This document shows positions 1 through 11,200 of a stretch of DNA of 64,000 nt, one piece after another. Where the stretch lies: NCBI GenBank assembly GCA_027574665.1, contig CM050652.1, forward strand, positions 7,358,589-7,422,588. The letters are read 5' to 3'. Below the pieces are notes generated by a model, which was not told where the DNA came from, made no database searches, and was given only the letters and a program-made list of their open reading frames with translations. This stretch comes from Rhynochetos jubatus. Lineage: Eukaryota; Chordata; Aves; Eurypygiformes; Rhynochetidae. The translations under genes and the position numbers were made by a program. Each line of letters begins with the position of its first letter. Position 1 is the first letter of the stretch.

Positions 1-1769
1 TGCAGGGAGAGAGGCTTAATAAAAGATATTATCTTCCCCTGCAATCTTGCCAGACTTAATTGAAGTTATTGGACTCCTTAGGTTCCCTGGGCTTTATCAG
101 AGCACTAGCACTCTCAGAGTTGCCCAGGATTGGTTTGACAATCTGCTGCTAATTTGCTAATTCCCTCATTATGATGCATATGGAGTCATTCTGCAACTCT
201 TCTGTGTGAAAAAAAGGGGAGGAAGGTGCCCTGTAAAGCACCCCATGGCCCCAGGTTATGAGCACCTCTGTAGCTCAGGGCATGCTGGAACAAGCCAAAA
301 GACCATGATTCTGTATCACTGCTGTTGACAAATCCAGGAGTTAAAAAACCTCTGAATAATAATAAATAACGTCAAGCGCTGTTTGACACTTCTATAGACC
401 TTATTATCACCAGATCTCAAGTCACCTGCAGACGAGGAAACTGAGGTCTTATTTAAGACATCAGCGCTGCCCTGCAGAAAGCCAAGTCAGGAGGAGAAAT
501 TACAGCCTCCAGATTTGCACTGAAATGGTAATACTCTGCAAGGGAGCACAATTTCAATCCCAACCCACTGCATCACCCCCAGGCTTAGCAGCAGGCACTG
601 TGAGAGGGGGGAAACTTCAGGGAAGATTCCCAGCTCTCAGCTTGAGCGAGTAGAAATCAACCCCGTGAGTGCAGAAAAATGTCGTTCAGCCTTTGCCGTA
701 AGAGAAGTTTGTCCTATGAAAGAGATACTGGCACATGCAGATGCTCTCTGGGCCTTCAGGATTTTCCCATTCCCCTCTCCACCCCTGGAGGAGGATGCTG
801 GCTGCATCACCAAATGTTCATCCCTATGTCCCCCCAAAAAAAGTTGGACTTCTTTGGAGCAAGAAAAGGTCACAAGGCTGCTCTCTAAAAGCATCAGTAA
901 TGAAACACCAGCACAAGCGGCTGCACCGGAGAATAACAGGGTGCCACACAGGGGTTTGTGAGCTATTTCAGGAGCGCTGGGGGAAGCAGGGTGTAAAGGA
1001 AAAGAGGTGTCTGGGGTGGTTTCCCGAGGCAGGGGTAACCCAGAGACGGCATGCTGGCCGGCACAGGACAGTCTGGCATGCCCATGTAGGAGTCTATCAG
1101 ACTTCACAAACTCTTTGATATGTCTGCAGGACATCCCTTGGGGGTAAACATGAAACAAGGGTAAAAACATGGAGCTTTTAAGAATTTTAATTAGTTTTTT
1201 ATTACTTTTTAATTGTTCCTTTCTTTAGTAAAAGCACCTTATTAAAAGAAATTGCTGTGACTGCAAGATTCATTGGATAGGCAAATCCTGCATTTCTCCC
1301 AGGGGCGGAGGGTGGGAAGAATTGATTAAAACGGTAACTCCAAAGGGGAAAAAAAGAGCATTCCTGTGTTATTATCTCCACCAACATCAGCTCTGGGACT
1401 GGGCCAAGCCTGGGACCCAGGTACCTGCAATGTGCTGCAAGAAGGGGCCCCTCGCTCTGCAAGAACTTACAGCCACTCATTACAAACCCAGCTCCAACCC
1501 CAATCCTGGTGGGAACTCAGGGCTTTAGCAACAACCTTGTGGAAACCGCTGCAACGGTGAGCTAGAGTAAAGCAGGAGCTCTGCAAACTTCACTAAGGGA
1601 CAGGGAGAAAAGTCAGGATGGAGCCCAATTAATTCCAGTTGCAAACCTGGAAGCCAAAATGCAAGTGCCTAAAGAAACAACACCTGGAGCTACTGCTGCT
1701 CTCCAGAGTGGCCAGAACAAGCACCTGAGTGAATTTATGAGACTGTGGGGTTATTGGAAAACTGTGGAA

Positions 1770-3280
1770 AGCAGCGTCTGGCCCTCAGCCTAGACTGCAA
1801 AGTCTTCTTCCCCACTGGCTCGTCTTTCGGTACATGGGGATGTCCTGCTCCTGCACACTTGAGATTTCTTTCTTGAAGGACATCCAGCCTTCCTGGACTC
1901 CTTTTCCATTCAGGACTGCCCCCAAGGGACACTGTCAACCTGTCTCCTAAACAGGGCAAAGTCAGCCCTCTAGAAGTCCAAGGCAGAAGTTCTGCTGACC
2001 CCCTCCTTACTTCTCCAAGAATGGAATACTCTATCATTTTGTGATTGCTATGTCCGACTGTCACACCCCCCACCAGTCCCTCTCTGTTCCCAAACAGCAG
2101 GTCCAGTGGGCACCTTCCCTAGTTGGCTACCCACCAGCTGTGTCAGGGAGCTATCTTCCACTCACTCCAGAAACCTCCTGGACTGCTTCCTCTCTGCTGT
2201 ATTGTATTTCCAGCAGACATCTGGTCAGTTGAAGTCTCCCACAAGAACAAGGGCTAGTGACTATGAGACTTCTCCCAGCTGCTCATAGACTATTTTTTTC
2301 TGCCTCTTCATCCTGGTTGGGTGGTCTATAGCAGACTCCCACCATGATATCTGCCTTGTTGGCCTCTCCTCCTGATTCTTATCCCCGAACACTCAACCCT
2401 ATCATCACCATCATTAATTGCTAGACAATCAAAACACTCCTTGACATACAGAGCTACCCCACTGCCTCTCCTTCCTTGCCTATCCCTCCTGAAGAGTTTG
2501 TAGACATCCATTGCAGCAGTCCAGTTGTGTGCGCCATCCTACCATGTTTCCATGACGGAAACTATATCATAATTTTCCTGCTGTGCAATGGCTTCCGGCT
2601 CCTCCTGTTTGTTGCCCATGCTGTGTGCATTGCTATAGATGCACTTCTGTTGGGCTATTGATCCTGCCACCTTTTTGGCAGGAGAAGCACTAATTCCTAC
2701 ATGACCATTCTCAGGTGCTTCCATGGCTTCTAACACACAAATACCCCTCTCATCTTTGCTGCCACAGGGATCTCCCTCCCCTACCTCCATGGAGATGGCA
2801 GATGGAAGGACCTCACTAGCACACTGTCCCTCAAACCCTGGCATGCCACCCTCAGGCTTATCTCAAGTGAGCCTGGTTTTATCCCTGAAAAAGCAGGCCA
2901 TGCCCTGTTTGCCCACCCTGTTGGTGGCGCTCCCCAGGGGCTTCTTTTATAGGTGTGTGGGCTTGGCCACTGCTGCCCCGGCCACACTCAGGTCTCCTCA
3001 GACACTGTGGTGGGAGTTGCGGGCTCCCAGTGGCTCTTGGCTCCCCTGAGGGTCCCCCAGTTCAGGAAACCCCCTGTGCACCACGCTGGCATGCTCTGCT
3101 GGAGATCCTGCCAGCACCAGAGCTGCTCACCTCAGTGATGTCCCTGCACACAGCTGTCCCAAGACCTTGAGGCAGAACCTTAGATACTAACTCCTGGTAC
3201 CAGACCCTCACCCCAGCTGCCTTCTCCTCTGAGGATCTGAGCATCTCCGTCCCTTCCCTTTGCACAAAACATCCATGACA
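1770..3280 (-). mobile_element. CR1 LINE, 5' half (endonuclease part)
   Basis: Read on the minus strand, 2326-2844 encodes the N-terminal AP-type endonuclease of CR1 ORF2: a QQENYDIVSVMETW motif near 2540-2580 and a YKLFRRDRQGRR motif near 2465-2500, followed by GVALYVKE. A further piece (MIEYSILGEVRRG, near 2000-2040) matches the next part of ORF2 in the same frame. The frame is interrupted, for example by a TAG just after the METW motif. The 5' untranslated-like part reaches about 3280, but this edge is approximate. The reverse transcriptase half and 3' tail are absent. Plain dead LINE copy. Confidence 0.8.
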
Positions 3281-5464
3281 GATTTTAACCAGCAAGGTAT
3301 GTCAGTACACAGCTGTGAGATCCCTGACTCCTCACTGCACTGTGAGCCTCAGCAGAAGTCCCTTTTCTCTCTGGGTTCTTTACAACTCGACACCATTGTG
3401 GATGTCCCCAGGCTCCCTAAGAGCCTCTTCTCTGAAAAGCTTCTAAAGTAATGCTCATTTTCTGTGCCACGAAGCCAGCACATGCCACAGGTTTCAACTC
3501 AGGAGCAAGCATGGGACAGCTCGCCCGAGCGCATTTGGAAATGGAAATTGTTCGCACTGTGACGGGATGTGAGCTGACACGGTGGCAATTGGGAAAGTCA
3601 TCATTGGATGTCACGAGACAAAGAGAGGAGCAAACCACTGAAGAAAGCTGCACCCTGGACACAGGCATGGAAGAGCTGGGGAACGAATTCCTAACACCAT
3701 GGCAGCCAGAAACGCCATCCACTTCTCAGGCTAAGGCACACAGGCGCCGGGAGCCGGCGCTCGGCTGGGCAAACACAGATGCAGGAGCTGAATGGAAGCA
3801 CAGTCAGCCCAAACTATTTTTAACTGGTGGAGAGGAAGTTTTTACTTTTCATTATGAAGGGGAGACAAAGTGTCCATCAGTTGCGCTGAATTTATTCACT
3901 CGACGGGTGGGTGTTGAAGTATGTAAAGCCCCCAGCCCTGGGCTGTGCAACCAGCAGCTCTAATCCCCCCTAATCTGCTCACAGCTGCACAGGGTCAGAG
4001 AGTGCAACAGCTGAAATGCACTTTTGATACATACGCTTTGGGTTGCCCCAACTCTCCCTGGGGGTTTCTGCCTTGGGATTTCCATTAAAGCTAACGGGCA
4101 GGATTCACCGCTGGCATAAACGAGCACCAACCCATCAAGATCCCCTGCATTTAACTCAGTGTGGCTAAATAAACAGTGCAGAGGCATTGCAAGCAGACAC
4201 TGGGAGTTGGATCTGGTGGTCCCTCGATGCCACATTGCTCCCCTGGAGCAAAATCTGTGGATTTGGCAGCGGTAGCACCTTTACATGCCAGATAACATTG
4301 TTTGGGGTGTTGAGGAGCCTGCGGGCTGGCAGGGAGGAGGCAGGGCAGGGACGGGGGCACTCCGCCTCCCCTTTCTTGCCCAGCTCTGAGATCTAATTGG
4401 AAGATAATTCATTTTCTCTTAAACATCAATTCTGCTGCTGTCCCTAAATATGTATTTGAACATCACCATTCCCCACTCCCTCCCCAAAATGTCAGCAGTG
4501 AGAAAACACTCGCTCACAGGGCATCCCATGGAGTGGGGTTGTGTCACTGTCCAGACAGCCATGCGGCAGCTCAAACTCTGTATGCTGGAGGTTGGCCAGC
4601 TGGTGAAGGGAAAGGGCTCGGCCAGCTGCCGAGCTCCTTCCATCCATCTCCCAAACAAGCCACTAGTGCATCTGCTGCCATACATAAATATAGTGCCTTG
4701 GATGAATCCACAGAAGACGCAAGCAATGATACATGTCCTGTCCTTCCTGACCTAAAGAGAAGCTTAAAATGTTCTCGGCTACCAGTGAAAACCACTAGCC
4801 TCATAAAACAAGTGTTGGCACTAAAATAGCACTCCAAGTTCCACTTTTGAAAATGCATATGCACATCCAGATCATGCACACACACAACTGCAGGCTGCTC
4901 CTCACTGCCAAGTATTTATTAAAATCCTGCATTTATTACACACACTACAGCCCCATAAAGGGGCTCAGAAGCCGCTAACAATGGGCATCGTTGGGTTTGC
5001 CATACTGAAAATGTATTTTCTTAAGGGAGGATCGTCTAGAGGGTGAACTACTCATTGTAGCCTCTCTTGAGAGGAGAAAGAGGCGTTTCATTCGGCTTGC
5101 TCAGAAGTAGGTGCCAGCACCGCTGAGATGAATCATGCCCTCACTGCTCAGATGAACTGGGCTCTCAAGAGTCTATTTTTCCCCAGCTGCTACAAAGACA
5201 GCTTTGGGCCATTTGTTCAGAAGTAGAAGTTTCTGCTGTTATGTGGAGTTAGGCAAGAATAATCCTTTACAGCCTGACACGGGCCAGGCACTGCTCTCAC
5301 TACACAAGATAAGGACAGAAGTACAAAAGCAAAGGTCTGACCCTGACCATTTCAGCTGAAGTTCAAGTATGGGACCTGCAGGCAGCGAAACCAGGAACAA
5401 CCTGGTCGGAGTAGGACAGGGTCACAAGCAGTGCTGGTTTCCAACCTATTGCTCATGAACATGT

Positions 5465-5614
5465 TGATACATCCCTGGAAGTGTTCAAGGCCAGGTTGGA
5501 TGAGGCTTTGAGCAGCCTGGTCTAGTGGAGGGTGTCCCTGCCCATTGCAGGGAGGTTGGAACTGGATGATCTTTAAGGTCCCTTCCAACCTAAACCATTC
5601 TATGATTCTATGAT
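5465..5614 (+). mobile_element. CR1 LINE 3' tail
   Basis: The segment matches the well-known CR1 3' end: a TCCCTGGAAGTGTTCAAGG start, the GGATGATCTTTAAGGTCC block and a terminal tandem ATTCTATG octamer ending near 5614. It is severely 5' truncated, as is usual for CR1, and lies in CCDC3 intron 2 about 220 bases beyond the exon 2 donor. Confidence 0.9.
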
Positions 5615-5835
5615 ACTGAGCCTTGCTCAGGTCCATGGCAAACTAAAGAGTTAACAGGAATCAGCTTTGAAAAAAGAATTTAACATCTCACTCCCCACTA
5701 AGTGTGTTCCTTTGACAATGATACCACCAAGGGATGAGGAAAATCAGGGACCTGCTGCTCTGCATTCCCGTATATGTTTGCAAATGGCATATGAATGCCT
5801 ATGCCCACATAGAAAACAAGCCCAGAATCCCTTAC

Positions 5836-6010
5836 CCGGTTGTCCTCTTGAATCTCCCAGTCACTGGAGAAGCTCAGGACATGCTGTGCCTGCGAGCAGT
5901 TAGAAAACTGGAAAAGGCTGGCAAACATCCTTCTGTTCTCCTGGGTGTCCGGGAAAATCGCCTCCTGGAAGTTGACTCCGTGCGGCAGGAGGATGTAGTT
6001 CTCATCCATT
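5836..6010 (-). CDS. CCDC3: CCDC3 exon 2 (coiled-coil domain-containing protein 3)
   Basis: This minus-strand exon encodes 58 residues of the CCDC3 globular region, starting MDENYILLPHGVNF and ending DWEIQEDNR. It matches the human protein nearly residue for residue, including the QENRRMF and SNCSQ stretches. SNCSQ holds an N-glycosylation sequon. The acceptor (TTTCAG, 6011-6012) and donor (GTAAGG, 5835 downward) are canonical. The first base completes an Arg codon split with exon 1, and the exon ends in phase 0. CCDC3 is a secreted protein; mammalian work links it to fat and endothelium. The C-terminal coiled coil that names the family is in a later exon outside the window. Confidence 0.95.
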
Positions 6011-7006
6011 CTGAAATACATACGCACGGGCAGCCCGCTGTCAGGCTGAACGGCGCTTTCTTTCCCGCAGAAGTCACCCCTCGTACTTCAGCCTGGCTCA
6101 ACAAGTGCCACCAAAGCCACACAGACTTGCAGCCGACACGTGGCTCAGCTCTCCTGGCACTTAGTTGCCAAGACAGCAATTTCCACCACGGAGGACTGGA
6201 CCGGGCAGCAGGAGTAAGGACCCAACAGGCTCCCACCGCCCTGCAGACATCAATGAACCCCCATGAATGAGGCAAATCTGTATTTTGGGCCATGGTTCCT
6301 ACTGAACTGGCATCACTTTGCCCTTGATCCCAAAGTTTAAGTCCCCCTCCAAGCAGGCAATAACTAACTTGTGTAAAACATGTTTAAAGATACTGCCACA
6401 GACTGAGCACTGGCAGCATCCAGACGTGTTTCGTTACGCACCCAGTGTAAGAATACACCAAGTATTTCAAAACAAGCCACCGAGTAGTATTTCGCAAACG
6501 TTCTCGGATTGAAAGGTCACGGCGATGGCTCCGTTCCCACATTGTGGTTTATTTTCTTATTCTTTCGATGAGCCCGAAGTCAGGATTTGGCTGGGACTCG
6601 GGAGAGCCTAGGGAAAGCTATTAGTATTTGGGGATGTGTTTTAAACTCCCATGCCAAACTTGGGCCAACAGGCGCTGGCCTCTCCCCAGCGCCCTGACCG
6701 TCCCGCCGTAAAAACCAAAGCGGCAGCACCCAGGAGCCACTCGGCAGCACCCAGGAGTCCCTCAGCAGCGGCTCCCCTACATCTGCCGCCCGCCAAGGCT
6801 GGAATATTATGGCTTTGGGGTTTTTTTCGCCGATGGAGCTGTGGGTGGACGTGCAAAGGAGCAGGCGCTGCTGGAGGAGCGGCAGCGGGACGGAGCGAAC
6901 CCTCCCGGGCAGGCGCGGGCGCGCATCCCCCGCGCCGCGGAGATGCCCCGGAGCCGGGATGCCGCCCGCCCCGCCGCCCCGGATCCCCCCCTATCTCGGG
7001 ACTCAC
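6011..7006 (-). other. CCDC3: CCDC3 intron 1
   Basis: This intron of about 1.0 kb lies between exons 1 and 2. Its exon-1-proximal part (about 6690-7006) is GC-rich and belongs to the promoter CpG island; the rest looks plain. No second gene is seen in it. Confidence 0.85.
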
Positions 7007-7560
7007 CGGAGGAAGAAGAAGTAAGCGTAGCCCTGCATGACGGTGTGCGAGTGGCAGGAGAAGTAGCCGAGGCCGGTGAGGTTGAGGCGGGAGCCGGCGG
7101 GCACCTCCAACATGCTGCCCCACGCCTGATCGCACAGCAGCTCGATCTCGGCCGAATAAAAGAGCCCCCCCGCTCCTTGCTGAGGGCCGGCGAGGGGGCC
7201 CCTCTGCCAGGGCAGGTAGTTGTAGGCGCCGTAGGGGTCGGGGTGCAACGCCAGCACCCGCGCGTAGACGATGATCGCCGCCAGCTCGGCTCGGCAGCCC
7301 TCGCTCAGCGGTCGCCACTCGGCCGGCAGCTGGCAGCCCCCCCCGCCGCCCGCCCGCCCCCCCAGCCCCAGCCCCAAGCCCAGTACCAGCAGCGGCAGCA
7401 TCGCGGGCATCGCGGGCGGCGGGCGGGCAGGCAGGCGGACAGGGGGGCTGTAGTGGGGGTCGGAGGAGGAGGGAGGGGGACGGGGAAGGGCCCGGAGCAG
7501 CTGCGGGCTGCCCCGGAGGCTGCGGGGGGGACCTGGGGGCTGGGGGAGAGTTGCAGAAGG
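6690..7560. promoter_or_regulatory. CCDC3: CpG island at the CCDC3 5' end
   Basis: The segment is markedly GC- and CpG-rich compared with its surroundings and spans CCDC3 exon 1 and the presumed start site upstream of 7410 on the minus strand. No TATA box is evident near the start codon. The same island could drive a divergent plus-strand transcript toward the candidate gene at 8.2 kb; that is inference. Confidence 0.75.
7007..7410 (-). CDS. CCDC3: CCDC3 exon 1, start codon and signal peptide
   Basis: This first coding exon encodes about 134 residues. The N-terminus is hydrophobic (MLPLLVLGLGLGLG), as expected for a signal peptide, then a short Gly-rich stretch. The mature region matches human CCDC3: CQLPAEWRPLSEGCRAEL, IIVYARVLALH, GGLFYSAEIE, LCDQAWGSMLEVP and YFSCHSHTV. 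An LNLTG sequon is present. Two in-frame ATGs three codons apart (7410 and 7401 downward) have the same GCG context. I take the upstream one, but the downstream one is closer to the human start. The donor is GTGAGT (7006 downward), leaving two bases of a split Arg codon. The frame stays open far upstream, but that part is low-complexity promoter sequence and is not counted. Confidence 0.93.
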
Positions 7561-7985
7561 GCCGGGGTGGAAAAGGCAGGGAAGCAGCGAGGCGGAGATG
7601 GGAAGGGGCAGGGAAGAGAAAGGGCGGGGGTGCCAAGGGGCAGGGGGTGGAAAGTGGAGGGTGCCAGGAGGCAGATGCCCAAAGGGCTGAGATCCAAGCA
7701 GGCAGGGGCGCGAAGGGGCAAAGGGTGGAGGGGCAGGGGGTGTACGGGGGCAGAGATGCGAGGAGCAGAAATGCAAAGGGGAGGGATGGGAAAAGGCAGA
7801 GATGCGAAGGGGGCAGAGAGGCAAAGGGGAGGGATGTAAATGTGAGAGGTGCAAAGGGGGAGGTGAAAAGGGAGGGATACAAAGGGGAGGGAGGCAAAGG
7901 CAGAGTTGCCAAGAGGAGGGATGCCAGGGGAAGAGGTGGACAGGACAGAGTGCAAAGAGGCAGGATGTGAGAGAGAGGCGAAGGG
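7560..7985 (+). repeat. Purine-rich degenerate minisatellite upstream of CCDC3
   Basis: About 420 bases on the plus strand are nearly all G and A with scattered single C and T. They are built from degenerate repeats of units like GCAAAGGGGAGGGATG and GGCAGAGATGCGAAG. The bias keeps several frames open on both strands, giving long artefactual reading frames. Runs of GGGG and polypurine mirror character could allow triplex or quadruplex structure. It lies between the CCDC3 start and the candidate plus-strand gene. Confidence 0.85.
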
Positions 7986-8185
7986 TGAGCACAGCCCGGG
8001 GTGGGCACTGGCAACGTCCAGGGCTTTGGGATTTCAGGGGGTGGCTCGTAGGGTGCTGGAAGTTCGAGAGTCCCAGTGGAGCAGGGAGCTGTGCACAGCT
8101 CCTGCTGGGAAAAGAAGAGCTTGGGAAACCGAAGCTGTGTGTGCGGGAAGCTTGTAACCCTGGTCACCCACTTCTCCCACTTCAG

Positions 8186-8264
8186 ATGAAGATGGAGAAA
8201 AACTTTGAAGTGGAGGAGAGCGGCTGTTCCCAGCAGCCTGAAATCGTTTTTCAAAGTGCATCTG
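8186..8264 (+). CDS. Candidate gene, segment 1 (possible start codon)
   Basis: An ATG stands directly after an acceptor-like TCTCCCACTTCAG. The peptide begins MKMEKNFEVEESGCSQQ. The donor is TCTG|GTGAGC, phase 1. The frame is also open upstream through the purine-rich tract, so the true start could be earlier or on another exon. Confidence 0.4.
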
Positions 8265-11200
8265 GTGAGCCAGGTAAAAATAAAAAGCCAGCTCTTGATA
8301 TATTTTTGCTTCCCACCGTTTCCTCCTAGAACTGACTGAGGCAGCTTCAGGCTTCTCCAGCTTTTTGGCAGATGGCTCAGAGAATGACCCTCTCCCCGCA
8401 TACAAACTGCTGTGGAGCTTCTCCCAAGGATCCCCAGGGGCCCTGCACCACTCACAGCCCGAAATAGCCTCTTTCTATTTCAGTGGTTTCTTTTTCCCAC
8501 ATTGGATCTCATGGGGGTTGAGTGAGGAGTGGGCACAGGACCCTTAAGAACTTTTGTTAGAATATGAGCATCATGGAGATACAGTCCCACTTAAATGTCT
8601 CCCTAGCTGTGATGGTTACTAGAAGTCTGACAGCATGTCCTGGCTGGTTCCTTTAACCTCATCTTCTCTCTCCATCTGCCTCTCCAGGCCTCTGCAAGGA
8701 CTACAAGCTCTTGGGAGCAGAAGGTGCCTTTTTGTTCCATGTTCGTGCTGTGCCTGGTATAGGGGAGTCCTTGTGCATGACTGGTGTTTGAAATAATGTG
8801 CAAAATAATGAATCGTCAGTTAAATAGTGCTGAGCCAAGTTCATGAGAGTGAGACAAGACTTCTTCTGTGACAAGTGTCTCCCTCTGGAATAGTTTCATC
8901 CGACTCAGCTGTGTGCAGAAAATGGGCTGAAGACTTTAACAAAGGTAATATTCATATTTCATGGTGGCATGGTCCCACAATGTATTCCTGCACAGCTTTG
9001 TGCAAGAACAGCAAAGTTGGTTCTCACTAAAATAGAAACAGTCTTCGATTTTTTTTCCCTAACAAAAACTCCAGGATGACCGACAGAGCTTCTCTTTTTT
9101 TTTTTTTTAATAGTCTATTTCTTGAAGATCAACAAATTGCTTCACAACTTTCAGGAAAAAAGCTTAAAGTACAATCCTGAAAAGAATTTTTTTAAGAAGA
9201 TATCCTCAGGAAATCAGGAAATCCCAACAGACTAACAAGCTCAATATTCCTTTAATGTTAACCATCAGGAAAACTGATTTCCTTTGGAAACAGAAGGGAC
9301 TAAACTGCAGTAGAGAAGGTTTCAGAGTATCATTTAGTAGTTTTAAGATACAAAAATAAGAATTAAGGAGGAAACAAAGATTGAGGCTGTTACTGACTTC
9401 AGACAAGGCTGGGGCAGTCCTTGAGGCATTTCGTGCAATCCAGTGTACACGGAGGCCTTGGTACAAACCTCACAGGTTTCTGTTGAGAAACTGCTTCAAG
9501 ACATAGGCAAAGAGACAGGGGTCATGTGAAGAAGGAGAGAAGTGCTGCAAGTGATGGGAGAGACATTCAGCCCATCCAAGGTGGTCTCTCCATATCTCTC
9601 CATGGTGTCTCCAAGCGGTACAACTGGCAGCTTCAGCAACATCAATCTTGTGTTGGGTGTGGGCAGCAACGTACAGGTATGTCATTACTCCAGCACTGCT
9701 GCTGAGCAGGCAGAGCCCCAAGAAGCTGCTGAGATGTTTGTAACCATATGTTGGTTGGTTCTGTCCTGGGAACCAAATTCTTAGCTTGCATGAAACACAA
9801 TTGCTATTTCTTCTGTGTATACATACAAGATTGATATCTTCTCGGTAGAAGAGCCTCATATTTAAGCTTCATCTCTGTTTACTGTGTGTTGCAAGTGAGT
9901 AATGGGTAGTCCTCAAACCACTTTGGAAATATCTAATCTAAGCTGTGATCTGTTCCGCTATTCCTCACATTTCAGTTAGCCACCACGTAGAAGCTGGGAA
10001 GGACAGGGTGAGAAAGGGAGGGACACGGGCAGCTCACACCCAAAATATGGATGTGTCTTTCCTTAATGCTACCACTAACAGTCTAAAGCAACCCACTTAT
10101 ATTTGGCAAGAGTGTTTGAACCAGTGAGCCATCTCAGAAAACACAACAGCATTTGCTGGTGTACACTGGCTCTGGGTGATGCTCTCCAACTCTCTTTTTG
10201 GTGGTGATTACTGGAGTGTGGAAGGAAGTAATTATTGGTCTTTGGAATTTCTCTATCATCCTGCAGAGTGGTCATGTCAGTGTTTTGGGGATACAGCAGG
10301 AGTCCATGAAGCTGACTTCAGAGCTGAATGAGCTGGAAGGAGATCTTGGCTATAACTCTGGAGCAGACGCAGAAGGTATGCAAGTCTTCACATAAAAGTA
10401 ATAATAGCTCTCACTTGGAAGTGCCTGATTTCCTTGTTCTCTTCCATTTATGCTTGCTGGTGCTGTGCCCAGTGCCACTGTAAGGGCTTGGAGTGGCTCA
10501 TCTTCTCCTGTGCCCTCTGTGAGACATCCCCAGCTGAGACCTTTCCCTGCCAGGAGGCTCTGCAGAGATTCATGAGTGTGTATCCTTTCCTTCCCATCCC
10601 AACAAGCTGGTACCTTGGGCTATTTGCTCTTTGAGTTCATTAGCAACTTTCAGATCCTTATTTTAGTAAAGAATTAGTATCATTTACATTCATATCGCTG
10701 CATTTAACTGATTTTGTTCTTAAATTTCTCTCCATCGAAGCACCGTCAATTTTGTTCTCTCTTCCTTCATTTCCAAGGTAGTGAAATTAGCAGGAGCATC
10801 TGAATCCATTCCAGGAGTCTTTTCTCTTCCAGCTCTGAGTAACAAGGAATTAGTGACACCAAGTAAGGACTTAGAAACCCTCCCTGGAGACCACATCCTT
10901 CAGATCTGTGTTTGCTGTTTCTCTGCAGGGATCCACCGGCTGCTCCGAGGCGTTCTTCAGTGCAGCATGAATACTTTTGTGCTGTGAACTGAGTGTGGGT
11001 CTGACGAGTGCTGTAACCAAAATCAGCTAATCAGAGGAGCATCAATAGAGCCAATTACTGCCCAGGCTGTGCTTTCAGCCACTCATGCGTGTGCCACGGT
11101 TATTCATTCACTTCCTCTGCTCACACAGTCTTGTAGACTTTGAGACAGGCTTGTGTTCTCCCAGGCAGAAGCTCTTCCTTTTCTTCCACACATCTTTACA

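Larger units (their letters stand above)
1..5835 (-). other. CCDC3: CCDC3 intron 2 (partial, runs off the left edge)
   Basis: This stretch follows the splice donor of CCDC3 exon 2 on the minus strand. The last CCDC3 exon, which should encode the C-terminal coiled coil, was looked for and not seen, so it lies beyond the left edge. Apart from two CR1 fragments listed separately, I see no exon-like segment. A plus-strand open frame at 3451-3963 looks like chance. Confidence 0.7.

Noticed and set aside
2916-2930. CTCF-like CCTGTTGGTGGCGC
   Set aside because: Two mismatches to the core, and it lies in the CR1 5' region, where many copies would carry it. Too weak to claim.
3451-3963. 170-codon plus-strand open frame in CCDC3 intron 2
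   Set aside because: No recognisable domain, no splice context and composition typical of chance frames in this GC range. It could be revisited if conserved in other birds.
5734-6270. 178-codon plus-strand frame over CCDC3 exon 2
   Set aside because: It is the antisense shadow of a conserved exon.
7411-7992. In-frame N-terminal extension of CCDC3 on the minus strand
   Set aside because: The frame is open only because the tract is low complexity. The hydrophobic signal peptide and homology start at 7410 or 7401.
6641-8455. 604-codon minus-strand open frame across the CCDC3 promoter
   Set aside because: It runs through the C/T-rich complement of the purine repeat and the CpG island in a frame other than CCDC3. 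Its Pro/Leu/Ser-rich composition reflects base bias, not a protein.
9090-9110. Poly-T run as the tail of a processed pseudogene
   Set aside because: No adjacent coding-like sequence on the minus strand; it is a simple repeat. The same holds for the A-run at 11706-11736.
10540-10620. Possible extra exon of the candidate gene near 10555
   Set aside because: An acceptor-like CCCTGCCAG exists, but the phase at the only usable donor does not fit its neighbours.
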